From the NCBI GenBank assembly GCA_025201765.1, contig MU623649.1:1-22029 (forward strand): 22,029 bases of DNA, read 5' to 3'. The translations under genes were made by a program, and so were the position numbers. The stretch's first letter is position 1. Each line of letters starts with the position of its first letter. This document shows positions 11,335 to 21,255 of this stretch, piece after piece. The notes below the pieces were generated by a model, which did not search any database, was not told the DNA's origin, and saw only the letters and a list, made by a program, of their open reading frames with translations. Source of the stretch: Daldinia sp. FL1419. Taxonomy: Eukaryota; Ascomycota; Sordariomycetes; Xylariales; Hypoxylaceae.

Positions 11335-12050
11335 CGTAACGTATCCAGTATAAAAAATAACAAAATATATATTTAAAAAATTATACCACAAATATACCAT
11401 AAGTATTGTATAAGCCAAATTTTGATATATGGATATTTATAGAAAGTTAGTATAAATATAGTTTTAAATAAGGTTAAATATTGTAATAAGACCAAAATTG
11501 CTTTTAAACCTCCATTTTTATAAATATTTTTCCCATCCCTAGTTACAAACTCAGCCTCTCCACCCCCTTTTCAAATCTTATAATATTTAATTCCAATAAC
11601 AAACATATTTGTACGCAGCTTTTAATTGAATAAAAGTAATGTAATAAATTAAAACATATATTAGTAAATAACGCTGGCTTATATCTAACTCTAGATATAA
11701 ATATGTCTCTATTTAGTTATTAATAACTTAAAATACAAGACTTTAAATTAAAAAGCCTTAAAATACAAATGTTTTAATTATTTTTGTTAATTTTAAAATT
11801 TTAGGATTTAATCAATTAACTGGGGTTTTGCTATATTAATCGTGCTTTAAAATATGTTTTTAAAAGACCCTTATTAAATACTGACAAAGGGTCACAAGCT
11901 AACATTATTTCAGGGGGTGGACTGTACACTATATTCAAAAGCTTATCCTACCACTGCTCTAATAAGTACTCCACCTTTTTTTTTTAACGCTGTTCTAATA
12001 GTATAATAAAATCCTTACTGATGTACTGCACAGCACAGACCGCCTAGGTT
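11335..12050. other. A+T-rich patch between genes, likely decayed insertion
   Basis: Composition changes to strongly A+T-rich for about 700 bp and then back. It resembles the outer arms in texture but I found no convincing match to them and no clear terminal repeats. Short similar words occur near 11954-11966 (CTGCTCTAATAAG) and 11990-12003 (CTGTTCTAATAGTA). A RIP-decayed small transposon is the simplest reading, by inference from composition only. Confidence 0.5.
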
Positions 12051-12123
12051 AGATACATGTAGTACAGATCCGTACATGCATCTACCTACAATTGATGGAA
12101 ATATGTCGGTAGCTTCAATTTTG

Positions 12124-12147
12124 AAAAAAAAAAAAAAAAAAAAAAAA
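12124..12147. repeat. Homopolymer A24
   Basis: An uninterrupted run of 24 A, about 320 bp before the ECD start. It could be a nucleosome-depleting poly(dA:dT) promoter element or the tail of an old retro-insertion; no target duplication is visible. Confidence 0.9.
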
Positions 12148-12449
12148 TCTTTTTCAACTTCTAAGCCTATAATTACATATAGTTATATCGCCGTAGGCAT
12201 GGATGTGTAGTTAGAGGTATAGGTACATTTCATATATATTGTGCGTAAATGCAGTAAGTCCTCTTACCCACATAATTTTCATGCTTTTTTATGTACTGAC
12301 GTCTTCGTTTTAAAGATCACATAACATACATAATACACAATATCTAGGCACTACCTATGTGTAATATGCTAAAGAAGCATTAAGTATAAGACTCCCATAA
12401 CCCGCAAGACCGGCCACCTTGAAACCCCCACAGCGCCATATCTTGTCTG

Positions 12450-12563
12450 ATGTTAAGTCTCTCTCGATGGATTGCCAGGATAATGACGGGTCCTTTAAGG
12501 AGGGGCTCAATGAGTTCCCCAGAAGATTACCTGAAAACTGCGTGGAATATTTACTATTCCTAA
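12450..12563 (+). promoter_or_regulatory. Possible upstream ATG overlapping the ECD start
   Basis: An ATG at 12450, out of frame with the ECD start at 12467, opens 37 codons and ends in TAA at 12561-12563 inside the ECD coding region. If transcription starts upstream of 12450 this ORF would reduce initiation at 12467. The transcript start is unknown, so the role is speculative. Confidence 0.25.
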
Positions 12564-14281
12564 TCGACAGTAAGCTGGAAGCGCGTAGCCTTCTTGTGGA
12601 ACTTGAAAAAATCCGAAAAGCAGCTACACAGCTCTGCAACAGTATTACCAAGGAGTATATATGGCAACGAGATTCTTTTCAACTACGTGTTGAAAGGGAT
12701 CAGGACTTAGTTTATCTACATGGTACTACAGACTATGGTGACTCGGTTGAAGATGAGTGGCTCATAGTTTACCTACTTCGAGAATTAACCAAAACTTTTC
12801 CGAATCTTTGGATTAGGGTTTTCGACGACGATGGCGAATTTCTACTCGTCGAGGCAGCCAACGTCTTACCTAAATGGCTAAGTCCGGAGATAGATAACAA
12901 TCGATCATGGATCCAGGGTGGAAATCTTCACCTACTTCCCCTGGCTGCAAGTTCAGGCGTAAAGCGGCCACTGTCTTTAACCGAAGCTGTCCAATATATC
13001 AAATTGAATCCCAACTCTTTAGTGCATTCTGCATTTGTTAGGGCCGAAGCTTTCTACCGTTTGGAAAAGTACCCTGGACAAATCACCGATTCGATACACC
13101 GTTCGCTAGTTACAATACCTAGAAAGCTCGCCCATATATTACACGAAAGACCTTCTACAATAGCTCCTGCTATAGAAGCGTTTTACCTTCGAGATCCGGT
13201 AGCAATGAAGCCCCTCATATCACCATATACGAATATACATTTCTCACCTGGAGATCTTGTGACAGTCAGCGTCAAATTTACAAAGATACTTTTTGCACAG
13301 CTCAAGTCTCAGCGCTTTTTACCTCCTCCAATTTGGAGCGGCATCTTGGAAATGGCTGAGAAGCAGACCCTTAGCGGAGACGAAGCTCAAAAATGTCTGG
13401 CGCGCTTAGAAATGGGCATGAAAGTGACAAGTGGGTTTGAAATGCTGGCTACGAATGCAGACACGAAAGATAACCGCCTCGCGCGTGAATTTGCCATGCT
13501 TCTCAAAGATGTCGAAGAAGATGGGTCCCAGGCGCTCCCAACCAACAAAGAAATTGAGACCTGGGAAGACGTGCACAAAGAGGACGGCGAATCTTGGCTA
13601 GACATCAACTTTGAAGATTTCGAAGGGGAATTGCAGGGAAACCATGGGCCGCGAAACCGATCGAAGGGTGAATTTGGTGATCCCGCGGCGCAGGCAGATT
13701 TAAACAAGATCGTGTCCCGTTTTGAAGCTTTCTTAAATGACGAGAATGCCGGTATGGATGGTGCTGAATTGGAAGATATGGATGAAGATGACGATATCTC
13801 GGATGAAGAAGATAGCGATGATGAGGATAAAGAGATCAGTTTCGACGAAGAGCAGTTTTCGAAGATGATGAGAGAGATGATGGGATTGCCTGCCGCCGAG
13901 CCTACGAACTCCCAGAATGCGTCCGGGGTTTCAACACCCATAACTACACACAATACTACGGTTCAGGAAGACGAAAGTATCGCTATTAGGCAATTGACCG
14001 CTCAATTGGAAGCTGAGTTAAGAGAGCATGGCGCATTAAAACTTGACCCTCAACCCGAAAAAGCGAAAGCGATCGAAGCAAAAAGTAGGCAGGCCTCTAA
14101 GGAGAAAACGAGAGCCGATCCTGAACAAGAAGTTAACGAAGGAGAAGAGTATAGTGAGGACGAGGTTGATGTTGACTATAATCTGGCTAAAAATCTATTG
14201 GAAAGCTTCAAGAGCCAAGCTGGAATGGCAGGTCCTGCAGGTAACATTCTTGGTATGATGGGTTTACAACTTCCCCGAGAT

Positions 14282-14313
<32 letters not shown>

Positions 14314-14323
14314 GGAGGATTAA
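12467..14323 (+). CDS. ECD: SGT1/Ecdysoneless (ECD) family protein
   Basis: The family (Pfam SGT1, PF07093; human ECD, Drosophila ecdysoneless) has been linked to pre-mRNA splicing through Prp8 and to R2TP-associated complex assembly; its role in filamentous fungi is less known, so function here is by homology. A single exon of 618 residues. I start at ATG 12467 because the conserved part begins just after it (FPRRLPENCVEYLLFLID); the frame is open to 12419 but only from a TTG. Family landmarks are KEYIWQRDSF near residue 64, YLHGTTDYGDSVEDEWLIV, a WIRVFDDDGEFLLVEAAN stretch and VLPKWLSPE. The middle has HFSPGDLVTVSVKFTK. The C-terminal third is acidic, with a patch near 437-457, an FSKMMREMMG helix and ten Glu at the very end. 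This is not the Skp1-binding Sgt1 co-chaperone, which shares only the name. Confidence 0.9.
14288..14317 (+). repeat. (GAG)10 codon repeat at the ECD C-terminus
   Basis: Ten consecutive GAG codons give a poly-Glu tail immediately before the final Asp and stop codon. All units are the same codon, so slippage is the likely origin, and copy number may vary between strains. Confidence 0.95.
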
Positions 14324-14945
14324 TCAGGTAGTATAATCTTTTATGATTTGTCCGAATTCGCAAGTCGACGATATTTACTACGTTGGTATTATACAGTGAA
14401 CTAAGATGAAAAAGGGTTTGGCTTGATCTTTCACTCACTGTACCTAACATACATATATGTACACTACATGTAGAAAAGGAGAAGATATATATAAGTACAT
14501 ACGTAGTCGGTACACTGTACAATAGGTACCTACCTTGCACTTACCTGGTGTCTGTGTAGATGTACATACCTATTTGTATCGATAACGCCCCACTATATAA
14601 AGCTCCCAAGCCACACCAGTTTGGGTCATCAACCCCCACTAAGAAACACAACGCGACGTCACTGGGTCCTTCTTAAGTCTAGATTCCAGACCGTGATTCC
14701 GGACCTGGGATCTTCAATGTTGTTTCTACATAGATCCAGTTCTCAAAGCTACCTCTTATACCCGTAGTATCGCGTTCTCCTACGCGTTTGTTATATGGAT
14801 TTAGGTAATCGCTCTTGTGATGTCTTATCATACGCAATCATAAAAGCTTTCCCCTTCCCCTGTCCCTTACGTCTGCGACATCATTTAAAGAGTCACATGC
14901 CCGCGTACTAGACGAAACCACGACTACGCAGAGCGTAAGGCGAGG
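14324..14945. other. Intergenic region ECD/AAA ATPase with promoter
   Basis: About 620 bp between two tandem genes. It contains a TACATGTA palindrome (14465-14472) followed by TACGTA and GGTACC words, a TATATAAA at 14594-14601, and a CRE-like CGACGTCA near 14654-14661. A five-codon upstream ORF starts at 14897. No further gene is seen. Confidence 0.6.
14594..14601 (+). promoter_or_regulatory. Candidate TATA box for the AAA ATPase gene
   Basis: TATATAAA lies 345 bp before the start codon, with a CRE-like CGACGTCA about 53 bp after it. Spacing would give a long leader, so this is only a candidate. Confidence 0.3.
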
Positions 14946-17497
14946 ATGTGGCCCAGTAGCAGCGTTTCTAGCCTCCAAAAAACATACGACGAAGCCTACC
15001 TAAAATGTTCAACAGCTGTCTACTATGAGAGCCAGGTATGTGCACGTGCTTAGCTATAGTATCCTTTGTTCAGGATTACCGGTTATTACCAGTCGATGAA
15101 TAATTAGTCAAGCTAACTTTGTTTCTCTGCGTTTAGGGAGATGAGCCAGAGGCTATGTCATGCTGGAGAAATGCCCTGGAACAGATACGACAGAATACGA
15201 CGAATAAGAAGCAGGGCAATAAATCCGAAACGGAACGTACTTTACTACATAGCTTACGCGAGCTCGAGATTCGGTGTAAAGAGAGAATCGATTTGCTGGA
15301 AGCCCTTCGAATATCCCGAGAGGAAGACCCAACGTTCCAATTTACACAATCGAGTATCGGTGCGGAAGGAAGTCTAGGCGACCGGTCGAATACCAACACT
15401 CCAGAAAGAGGATGGATTGGTGATGGGACAATACCCGCGATCACGTATACAGAGCTATCCAAACCACCCCTCCCCAAACGACCATCGTTCCCCTCTAGAA
15501 AATCATCCGAACAAGCGGTTGCTGGGCTCCGCAGTGCGATATTAGACCAGGAGTTATCGTCATCAGCAGCCACGCCTCCTTCGCTTCCCCCTTATGGTGT
15601 TTCCGCCCCAAGAAGAAGATCTTCGAGATCGCCTAGCCCAGAAAAACACACTATGCGAACGACGCTGCGGACAAATAAGCAAGACAAATCTTCAAAATCT
15701 TCCAGGCATTCGCCAGCCAAGATAACTAAAGGACCTGGAGCTAGCAAGGCCGCTACATTGGCTTGGAGCGGCTTGGAGAGGGGGGCCTCTGCTGATTCGT
15801 CTAGTCCATTGAGACTTTCCGAAGTGCGACGGTCTCACGAGCAGGGGCGGAAGAGTTCTGCATCAACGCCAAGGCATTGGGATAGCCATACCAGGAGATT
15901 AGTAGTCTCCCCTGAAGCTTCTAATGCTACACCTTTATCATCCCGTCCAAGTCCTGAAGCTTCTATGCAGATTTCGGCCGATTATCCCTCTACTACACCA
16001 TCTTCTCTTGCTCTCGGTGCTGCCTCGAGCGCTTTGGGGGCTCTGGCTATCCAAGACCGAGACGAGCCTAGTTGCATAGGAGTTCGGACAGAGAGGAGGC
16101 CAACACCGAAGAAAGCAGGCAGTTCGAGTTACGACGAACGAAGCAATGCACCCTCTCGAATATTAGAGCCCCTGGAAAATACCCCTAGGACAAGCTCCAA
16201 GGGCAGTTCAGTGAGGAGAAAACCCTTAACCTATGATAAAGTGTTCGAGCCGAATAGCGCTAGAAAGCGAGTAGGCCTACAAATATCTAGCTACGATGAA
16301 AAAAGAGAAGAATTCTCGTCCAGTGACGATCAAATCCAGGCTAGCCCTTCCCGCCGGAAGCTCAAGGGCAAGCAGAAAGGGGACCCTATAACGTCTGATA
16401 TAGAAGACCGGTCCACGGCAAACTCAGCCGCCGAAGAGGGAAATATGACGAAAGATGATTGGGAAAAGAAGAAAAAAGAAATAATGAAGAATTTACCAGC
16501 AGGTGTGGATGATGCGGCCGCAAAGGCAATATTCAATGAAATCGTTGTGCAAGGGGATGAGGTTCACTGGAGCGATGTTGCTGGGCTAGAAATTGCGAAA
16601 AACGCATTAAGGGAAGCGGTGGTATATCCATTCTTACGGCCAGATCTATTCATGGGCCTTCGCGAACCAGCTAGAGGCATGCTACTTTTTGGACCACCCG
16701 GGACAGGGAAGACAATGCTGGCCCGGGCTGTTGCAACAGAGTCAAAGTCTACCTTCTTCTCTATCTCGGCGAGCAGCCTGACAAGTAAATATCTTGGAGA
16801 GTCTGAGAAGCTTGTCCGTGCATTATTTGGGCTGGCCAAGATGATGGCGCCGAGTATCATATTCGTAGATGAGATAGATTCGCTCCTTTCTCAGCGGTCT
16901 GGGTCTGGGGAACACGAAGCCACGAGAAGGATCAAGACTGAATTCCTTATCCAGTGGAGTGATCTGCAAAGAGCCGCGGCAGGGCGTGAGAATAGTAGTG
17001 GGATAAATAAGGAGCGAGGCGATCCGAATCGAGTACTCGTATTAGCAGCCACCAATCTACCATGGGCGATTGATGAAGCAGCAAGGCGGAGGTTCGTTAG
17101 GCGCCAATATATACCATTGCCTGAGGCAGAAACAAGGGCTACCCAATTGAAAACATTACTAGGCCAGCAGAAGCATAGTCTCACGGACGCCGACATTGCG
17201 GAATTGGTAGACCTTACAGACGGTAATATTAACTGCCATTTGATTTATTTTAATAGTGCGCTAATCAATTATACAGGCTTCTCTGGCTCGGATATCACAG
17301 CATTGGCAAAGGATGCAGCAATGGGTCCCCTACGTGCTCTTGGCGAGGCTCTACTGCATACGACAATGGACCAGATCCGGCCTATAGAACTAGCCGACTT
17401 CAAGGCTAGTCTTCGCAATATCCGCCCAAGCGTTAGTAAAGAGGGACTTAGAGAGTACGAGGATTGGGCGAGGAGGTTCGGAGAACGCGGAGGTTGA
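14946..17497 (+). CDS. Spastin/Sap1-like AAA ATPase with MIT-like N-terminus
   Basis: The protein belongs to the meiotic clade of AAA ATPases (spastin, fidgetin, katanin, Vps4; yeast Sap1 and Yta6), ring ATPases that sever microtubules or remodel ESCRT-III; the substrate here is unknown. Three exons, 14946-15035, 15137-17222 and 17277-17497, give 798 residues. Exon 1 holds LQKTYDEAYLKCSTAVYYES and continues with GDEPEAMSCWRNALEQI, an MIT-like pair of helices. Start ATG 14946 is the only one after an in-frame stop. Residues about 85-450 are serine-rich and low in complexity, likely disordered. The AAA core starts near 506 (VHWSDVAGLEIAKNALREAV). Walker A GPPGTGKT is at 549-556, Walker B ends in DE at 608-609 (IIFVDEIDSLLSQR), arginine fingers RRRF are near 680-683, and DGFSGSD is near 725-731. 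The last 60 residues resemble the Vps4-type C-terminal helix region. Sap1 is the closest reading, but Yta6 or spastin cannot be excluded. Confidence 0.92.
15036..15136 (+). other. First intron of the AAA ATPase gene
   Basis: 101-bp phase-0 intron with donor GTATGT, branch-like GCTAAC and acceptor TTTAG. Splicing joins the MIT-like exon 1 in frame. Without it the ORF appears to start at the internal ATG 15155, losing 36 residues. Confidence 0.85.
17223..17276 (+). other. 54-nt stop-free intron in the AAA domain
   Basis: Donor GTAATA, branch-like CTAAT and acceptor ACAG. The length is a multiple of three and the frame has no stop, so an unspliced reading inserts 18 residues (starting GNINCHLIY) between LTD and the GFSGSD motif. 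Related AAA proteins run LTxGFSGSD without an insert, so removal is the better model. Confidence 0.85.
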
Positions 17498-17928
17498 AAT
17501 CTCTCATGATCCAATACAGGGAATCCGAGGTAGATTTAGGTAAACGGAATTAGACACGGTGTTGGCCGTGTGTACGTAACGTAACAGGCGTTCCTTGGGG
17601 CGGGCAAAGCTGGGCAAAGCAAAGGCATCGACGGGTTGGCATACGATACCTAGGATGAGGACAAGACCATCCAGTCAATATGAATTATGTCGATGACATA
17701 TTTCTTTTTTCACGTCCCCGTAACTAGAGCCGTGCTGAGCGTTAGTTGTACATATGTATGTTACATGTAGGCGCTTCCGGTATATACAGGTTTACCGTAT
17801 GGAACCGCGGTCATCTTCCGCAGTGTGGTTGGCGCAGCTGGTGGGATGCCAGCTAGCTTGGGCTCTTTGCCCGAATCTTCTTCCGTCTGATATTCTCAGA
17901 AATAGCACCTCCAATCACCTCCTCCGCT
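17498..17928. other. Convergent intergenic region AAA ATPase/MRPS17
   Basis: About 430 bp between facing 3' ends, expected to hold both 3' UTRs. It contains GTACATATGTATG followed by a TACATGTA palindrome (17762-17769) and a duplicated GGGCAAAGC near 17602-17620. No gene is seen. Confidence 0.7.
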
Positions 17929-18542
17929 TCAATCAACATCGCTTAACGTTGTCTCCTGCGTCCCTTGCGTCTCCGTTGTCGTAGCCGTCCGTCCCTCTAA
18001 TCTTTTCTTCTTTTCCAATTCCGCAGCAGCCTTCTCCTTCTCCAGGATTCTTGCTTTCTCCTCTTTTATCAAAGCTCTACGCTCATCTTTCGCGGCTCGT
18101 TTAGCAGCCCGTTCGGCGATGCGCTCCTCAAGAGTAGGGACTGGGGGCCGCTCTTCGATGGGCTCGCCGTAGGGCGCAATTATGTGCTTGACGACGTGGC
18201 GGACATGCTGGGAAACGCGCCAGGAGGGTTCTATGGCAACGACGTCACCTTGACGAACAGAGTTTCGGGGGTCGTGGACGAGTTTAAAGCGTGGTTCTTT
18301 GAAGAACTACGTATAAACGTGTTAGTGGTTAGTTGGACCAGTCTTTCCATCCCGTTTCTCTATTATAGAGTAGGTGGGTGAATGGGAAGGCCAACCTTTT
18401 GCACCCTAGGTTCCCATCTTAATCCTCCTAATTTGACTTTGACCGTCTTATCCATAAGCCCGGCAGATACTACAATGCCATGCATTTCCTTGCCGGCGCG
18501 GCGCACGACATTGGTGGCTGCGGCCGCGACTTCAGATGTCAT
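17929..18542 (-). CDS. MRPS17: Mitochondrial small-subunit ribosomal protein uS17m
   Basis: uS17m is a primary rRNA-binding protein of the mitochondrial 37S subunit. Two minus-strand exons, 18542-18396 and 18306-17929, give 174 residues; the gene has no long ORF and was read by joining them. Exon 1 ends with the S17 strand pattern (GIVVSAGLMDKTVKVKLGG, then RWEPRVQK). Exon 2 continues FFKEPRFKLVHDPRNSVRQG, DVVAIEPSWRVSQHVRHVV and IIAPYGEPIEERP, a run typical of fungal uS17m. The 89-bp intron is phase 0, with acceptor CGTAG, an ACTAAC branch site and an unusual donor GTTGGC. The frame upstream of ATG 18542 stays open to 18642 but has no other ATG. Residues from about 105 form a Lys/Glu-rich extension beyond the S17 fold, common in mitochondrial versions. 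A different donor nearby (GTGCAA) would drop VQK and fits less well. Confidence 0.9.
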
Positions 18543-20075
18543 ATTTTGCAGTGTTCCACTCCAACCCCAATCTCGGTCCCGAAATTTCTTAGTTCCTACC
18601 GCCCAATTGATGTTTGTTTTCTCTTGCGCTGGGCGGCAGATTTATATTGTTGTAGTCGTTGTTGAGCTAACTATTGCTTTTTTTTTTTTCGATTTCTATG
18701 CCTTAAGTTTTCTTAAGGTTTTGTGTTGGAAGATTATTGACATGGGTAGAGAAAAAATGACCTTACTAAATATGTTAATCCCTTAAATTAACCTTATAAT
18801 TTTTAAATTTTAAATAACGTTATATACTTAGTTTTTTTAATTTTATTAATCTTCTTTATTTTTTTAAGATATTAAAACATTTTTTTAAATTAAAAAGCTT
18901 AGATTTTGAAGGTTTTATAAATTATTTAAGTTTTATAAGCCAAATATATGAACTTTTTTCTGATTAGCCAACCTTACCAGGCTTTTCTAATTGGCTAGCC
19001 TTATACCTAGCCATACTTTAATTAATTAATCATATCTAAATTATTTTAATTAATTAATTATATCTTAATTAATTACCCATATTTCCTTTAATTAACTATT
19101 AGTTTTAATTTTATTAACCTTTTTCTAATTAACCAATCTTATTAATCTTATATTTAATTATATCCTAATTAATTAACCTTATATTAAATTATATTAAATT
19201 AAAATAATATAATTATATAATTAAAATTATTTTATAAAAATTCTATTAATTTTTATAAAACCAACCCTTCCAAAATCTCCATAACTCTTTTAAATATAAA
19301 TAGTTAAACCTTTAAGAATTATCTTTCTTATCTAAGCAAATCAATTTCTTAAGCATAAAAATATCAATTCTTCTTATAATAAATAAAAACTTTAATAATT
19401 CTTATAGGATATACCCTATATTTCAACTATTTAAATAAAATAAAAGATATAAAATAATTATATCCTAAAGAAGGTATTAAAATAATTAAATAAAAAAAGT
19501 ATATAAATATATGTATATAAAATTTAATAAAAATAATACTTAAAGAATTATAATAAGTTTAATCTAATTAAATAAGAAAATAATTTTTAAAGGCTTATTT
19601 ATATTCTAAGAAACTTATGAAGATTTTAAAAGGATTAGTTTTATAGACTTTAATAACTTTTATAAAATATACCCTTCATTTTAACTAATTTATAACTATA
19701 TTTTGAAAAAGAAATTAAAATAATTAAAAAAGAAAACAAATAAAGGTAATTAATAATAATAATAATATATTTTTTAAAGATTATATTTAATAAAAGGATA
19801 AAAAGTATATATATTTATATAAAACTTTATATAATAAATTAATAATTTTATACTTAGAAAATTAAATTAATTAGATAAAAAAACAATTCTTAAAGGCTTA
19901 TTTATATTTACAAAAAACCTATAAAGATCTTAAAAGGATTAATTCTATAGATAAAGGAATTGCCAAATTTTATCTTAATTTTATTATTCCAATTTATTAT
20001 TATTATATAAATGAATTTAATATTAAATAATAATTTAAATAACTTTTATAAGATATGCCTTACACTTCAACTACC
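18543..20075. other. MRPS17 upstream region passing into right A+T-rich isochore
   Basis: Only about 230 bp of ordinary composition follows the MRPS17 start before the sequence becomes A+T-rich near 18770. Between about 18955 and 19160 there is low-complexity DNA built from TTAATTAATTA-like words with scattered CCAACC/GGCTAG words. After that come decayed tandem repeats. No gene is supportable; the plus-strand ORFs near 18382-18786 overlap MRPS17 and its promoter. Confidence 0.7.
19385..20075. repeat. Decayed ~260-300 bp tandem repeats
   Basis: Matching landmarks recur. ACTTTAATAA followed by GGATATACC or AAATATACC and TTTCAACTA or TTTTAACTA occurs at about 19389 and 19647, and a third, divergent version lies at about 20036-20074. 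AAAAAGTATATA occurs at about 19494 and 19800. AGGCTTATTTATATT followed by AAAAGGATTA occurs at 19591 and 19894. Spacings of about 258-306 bp show indels between units. The third unit is cut at the TG boundary of the repeat beginning at 20076. Confidence 0.55.
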
Positions 20076-21255
20076 TGATGGTTGTATGCTACCAGGTATT
20101 GTAGACCCCTGTAGCAAGTAAAGGAGGTATTACATAATTAGTATATTGTGTATATAAGGGTTTTAAATCCGTCAAGCTTAGAGTAAATAACTTTCTTCTT
20201 TAAGATTTATGAATATATAGGTCTTATTGTATTATTTTATTTGTTATTTATTTTTACTATTATTTTTTTATATGTATGTTTAATTTAATATTGATTAATG
20301 TTGTTTAAATATAATAATATAGATTAATAAGGAAGAATTATTATTATAATAATTTAAAAGATTTTATTATAATAATATAAATAATAATAACATCTCATTT
20401 TTCATTAAACCCCTTTTTTATGATAAATTATTATTATTTTATATTGTTATAGAAATTTTCCCCTAAATCCTTATTATTTTATTATAATTAAAATTTATTA
20501 CCCTCTTACCTTATAATGTTATAAAGAAAGTAATTGAAGAGTTTGATTTAAGGCCAATTTTTTGATAATAAAATCTTTTTTAATTAGGAAAATATAGATA
20601 AGTTAAGAAGATTATTTAAATATATCCCTAAATAATTTATATTAATATAATAATTTAATTATAATATAGTAAAATTTAAAATAATAGATTTTAAAAATAT
20701 TATAATATAATAAAAAGTAATTTAGGTATTATATATTTTAATTAATTAAGAAGAAATTAATTAAAATTAAATTTATGTTTGGATAATTAATAAAATATTA
20801 GATAAATTTAAGGAATATTTTAAAGATTTTTTAAATATAAATTTTATAGTATTATTAAAATAAATTTGATTAATATTAAAAATAATATTAATAAAAAAAT
20901 ATATATATATAAAAAAGAATAATATTAATTTCTTTTAATTAAAGATAAATTATTTTCATAAAATTATAGAAAATTTGAAAAAGTTAGATTAAAGTAGTTA
21001 ATAATAATAATATAAAGAATCTTAATTTATAAAATTAATAAAAGAATAGTTTACCTTAATTTCATTTATTTTATAAATTTAAAAATATTAATATAATAAT
21101 AATTAAAAATTTTTAACTTAATAATACCTATAAATTAGATCTTATATTTAGATTATATCCTTAGTTTTAATATTATTTTTTTAATATATTTATTATTTAA
21201 TTGTAATATATATTAATTATTTCATATGGAGAATAATTGATTCTTTCTTTATAAT
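20076..21255 (-). mobile_element. RIP-decayed repeat, right copy, inverted relative to 1-1200
   Basis: Reverse complement of 1-1200. It begins TGATGGTTGTATGCTACCAG, the counterpart of the left copy's terminal CTGGTAACATACAACCATCA. In the best preserved 60 bp the copies differ only by transitions, including G/A and C/T changes in both directions, so both copies have been mutated. Homology reaches the window's first base (paired with about 21255), so the real repeat is longer and probably continues through the end of the window. Coding potential is destroyed. Confidence 0.75.

Larger units (their letters stand above)
10735..12466. other. Divergent intergenic region SMC6/ECD
   Basis: About 1.7 kb between two divergent starts, so both promoters should lie here. 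The SMC6 side (to about 11330) has ordinary composition and a 12-bp tandem near 11031-11054 (GACCTGATTACT, GACCAGATTACT). The middle is an A+T-rich patch. The ECD side contains a TACATGTA (12054-12061) and an A24 run. No ORF here has a recognisable product. Confidence 0.7.

Noticed and set aside
12419..12466. Longer ECD reading frame starting at 12419
   Set aside because: It begins with TTG, not ATG. The first in-frame ATG is at 12467, immediately before the conserved N-terminal region.
13387..13953. 188-codon minus-strand ORF rich in serine
   Set aside because: Antisense shadow of the acidic part of the ECD gene; Asp/Glu codons read backwards as Ser/Phe-rich codons.
14208..14540. Minus-strand ORF with a proline run
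   Set aside because: The prolines are the antisense reading of the (GAG)10 tract, and the rest has no similarity I recognise.
18382..18786. 134-codon plus-strand ORF near the right boundary
   Set aside because: It is antisense to MRPS17 exon 1 and runs into low-complexity T-rich DNA; the minus-strand S17 reading is far better supported.
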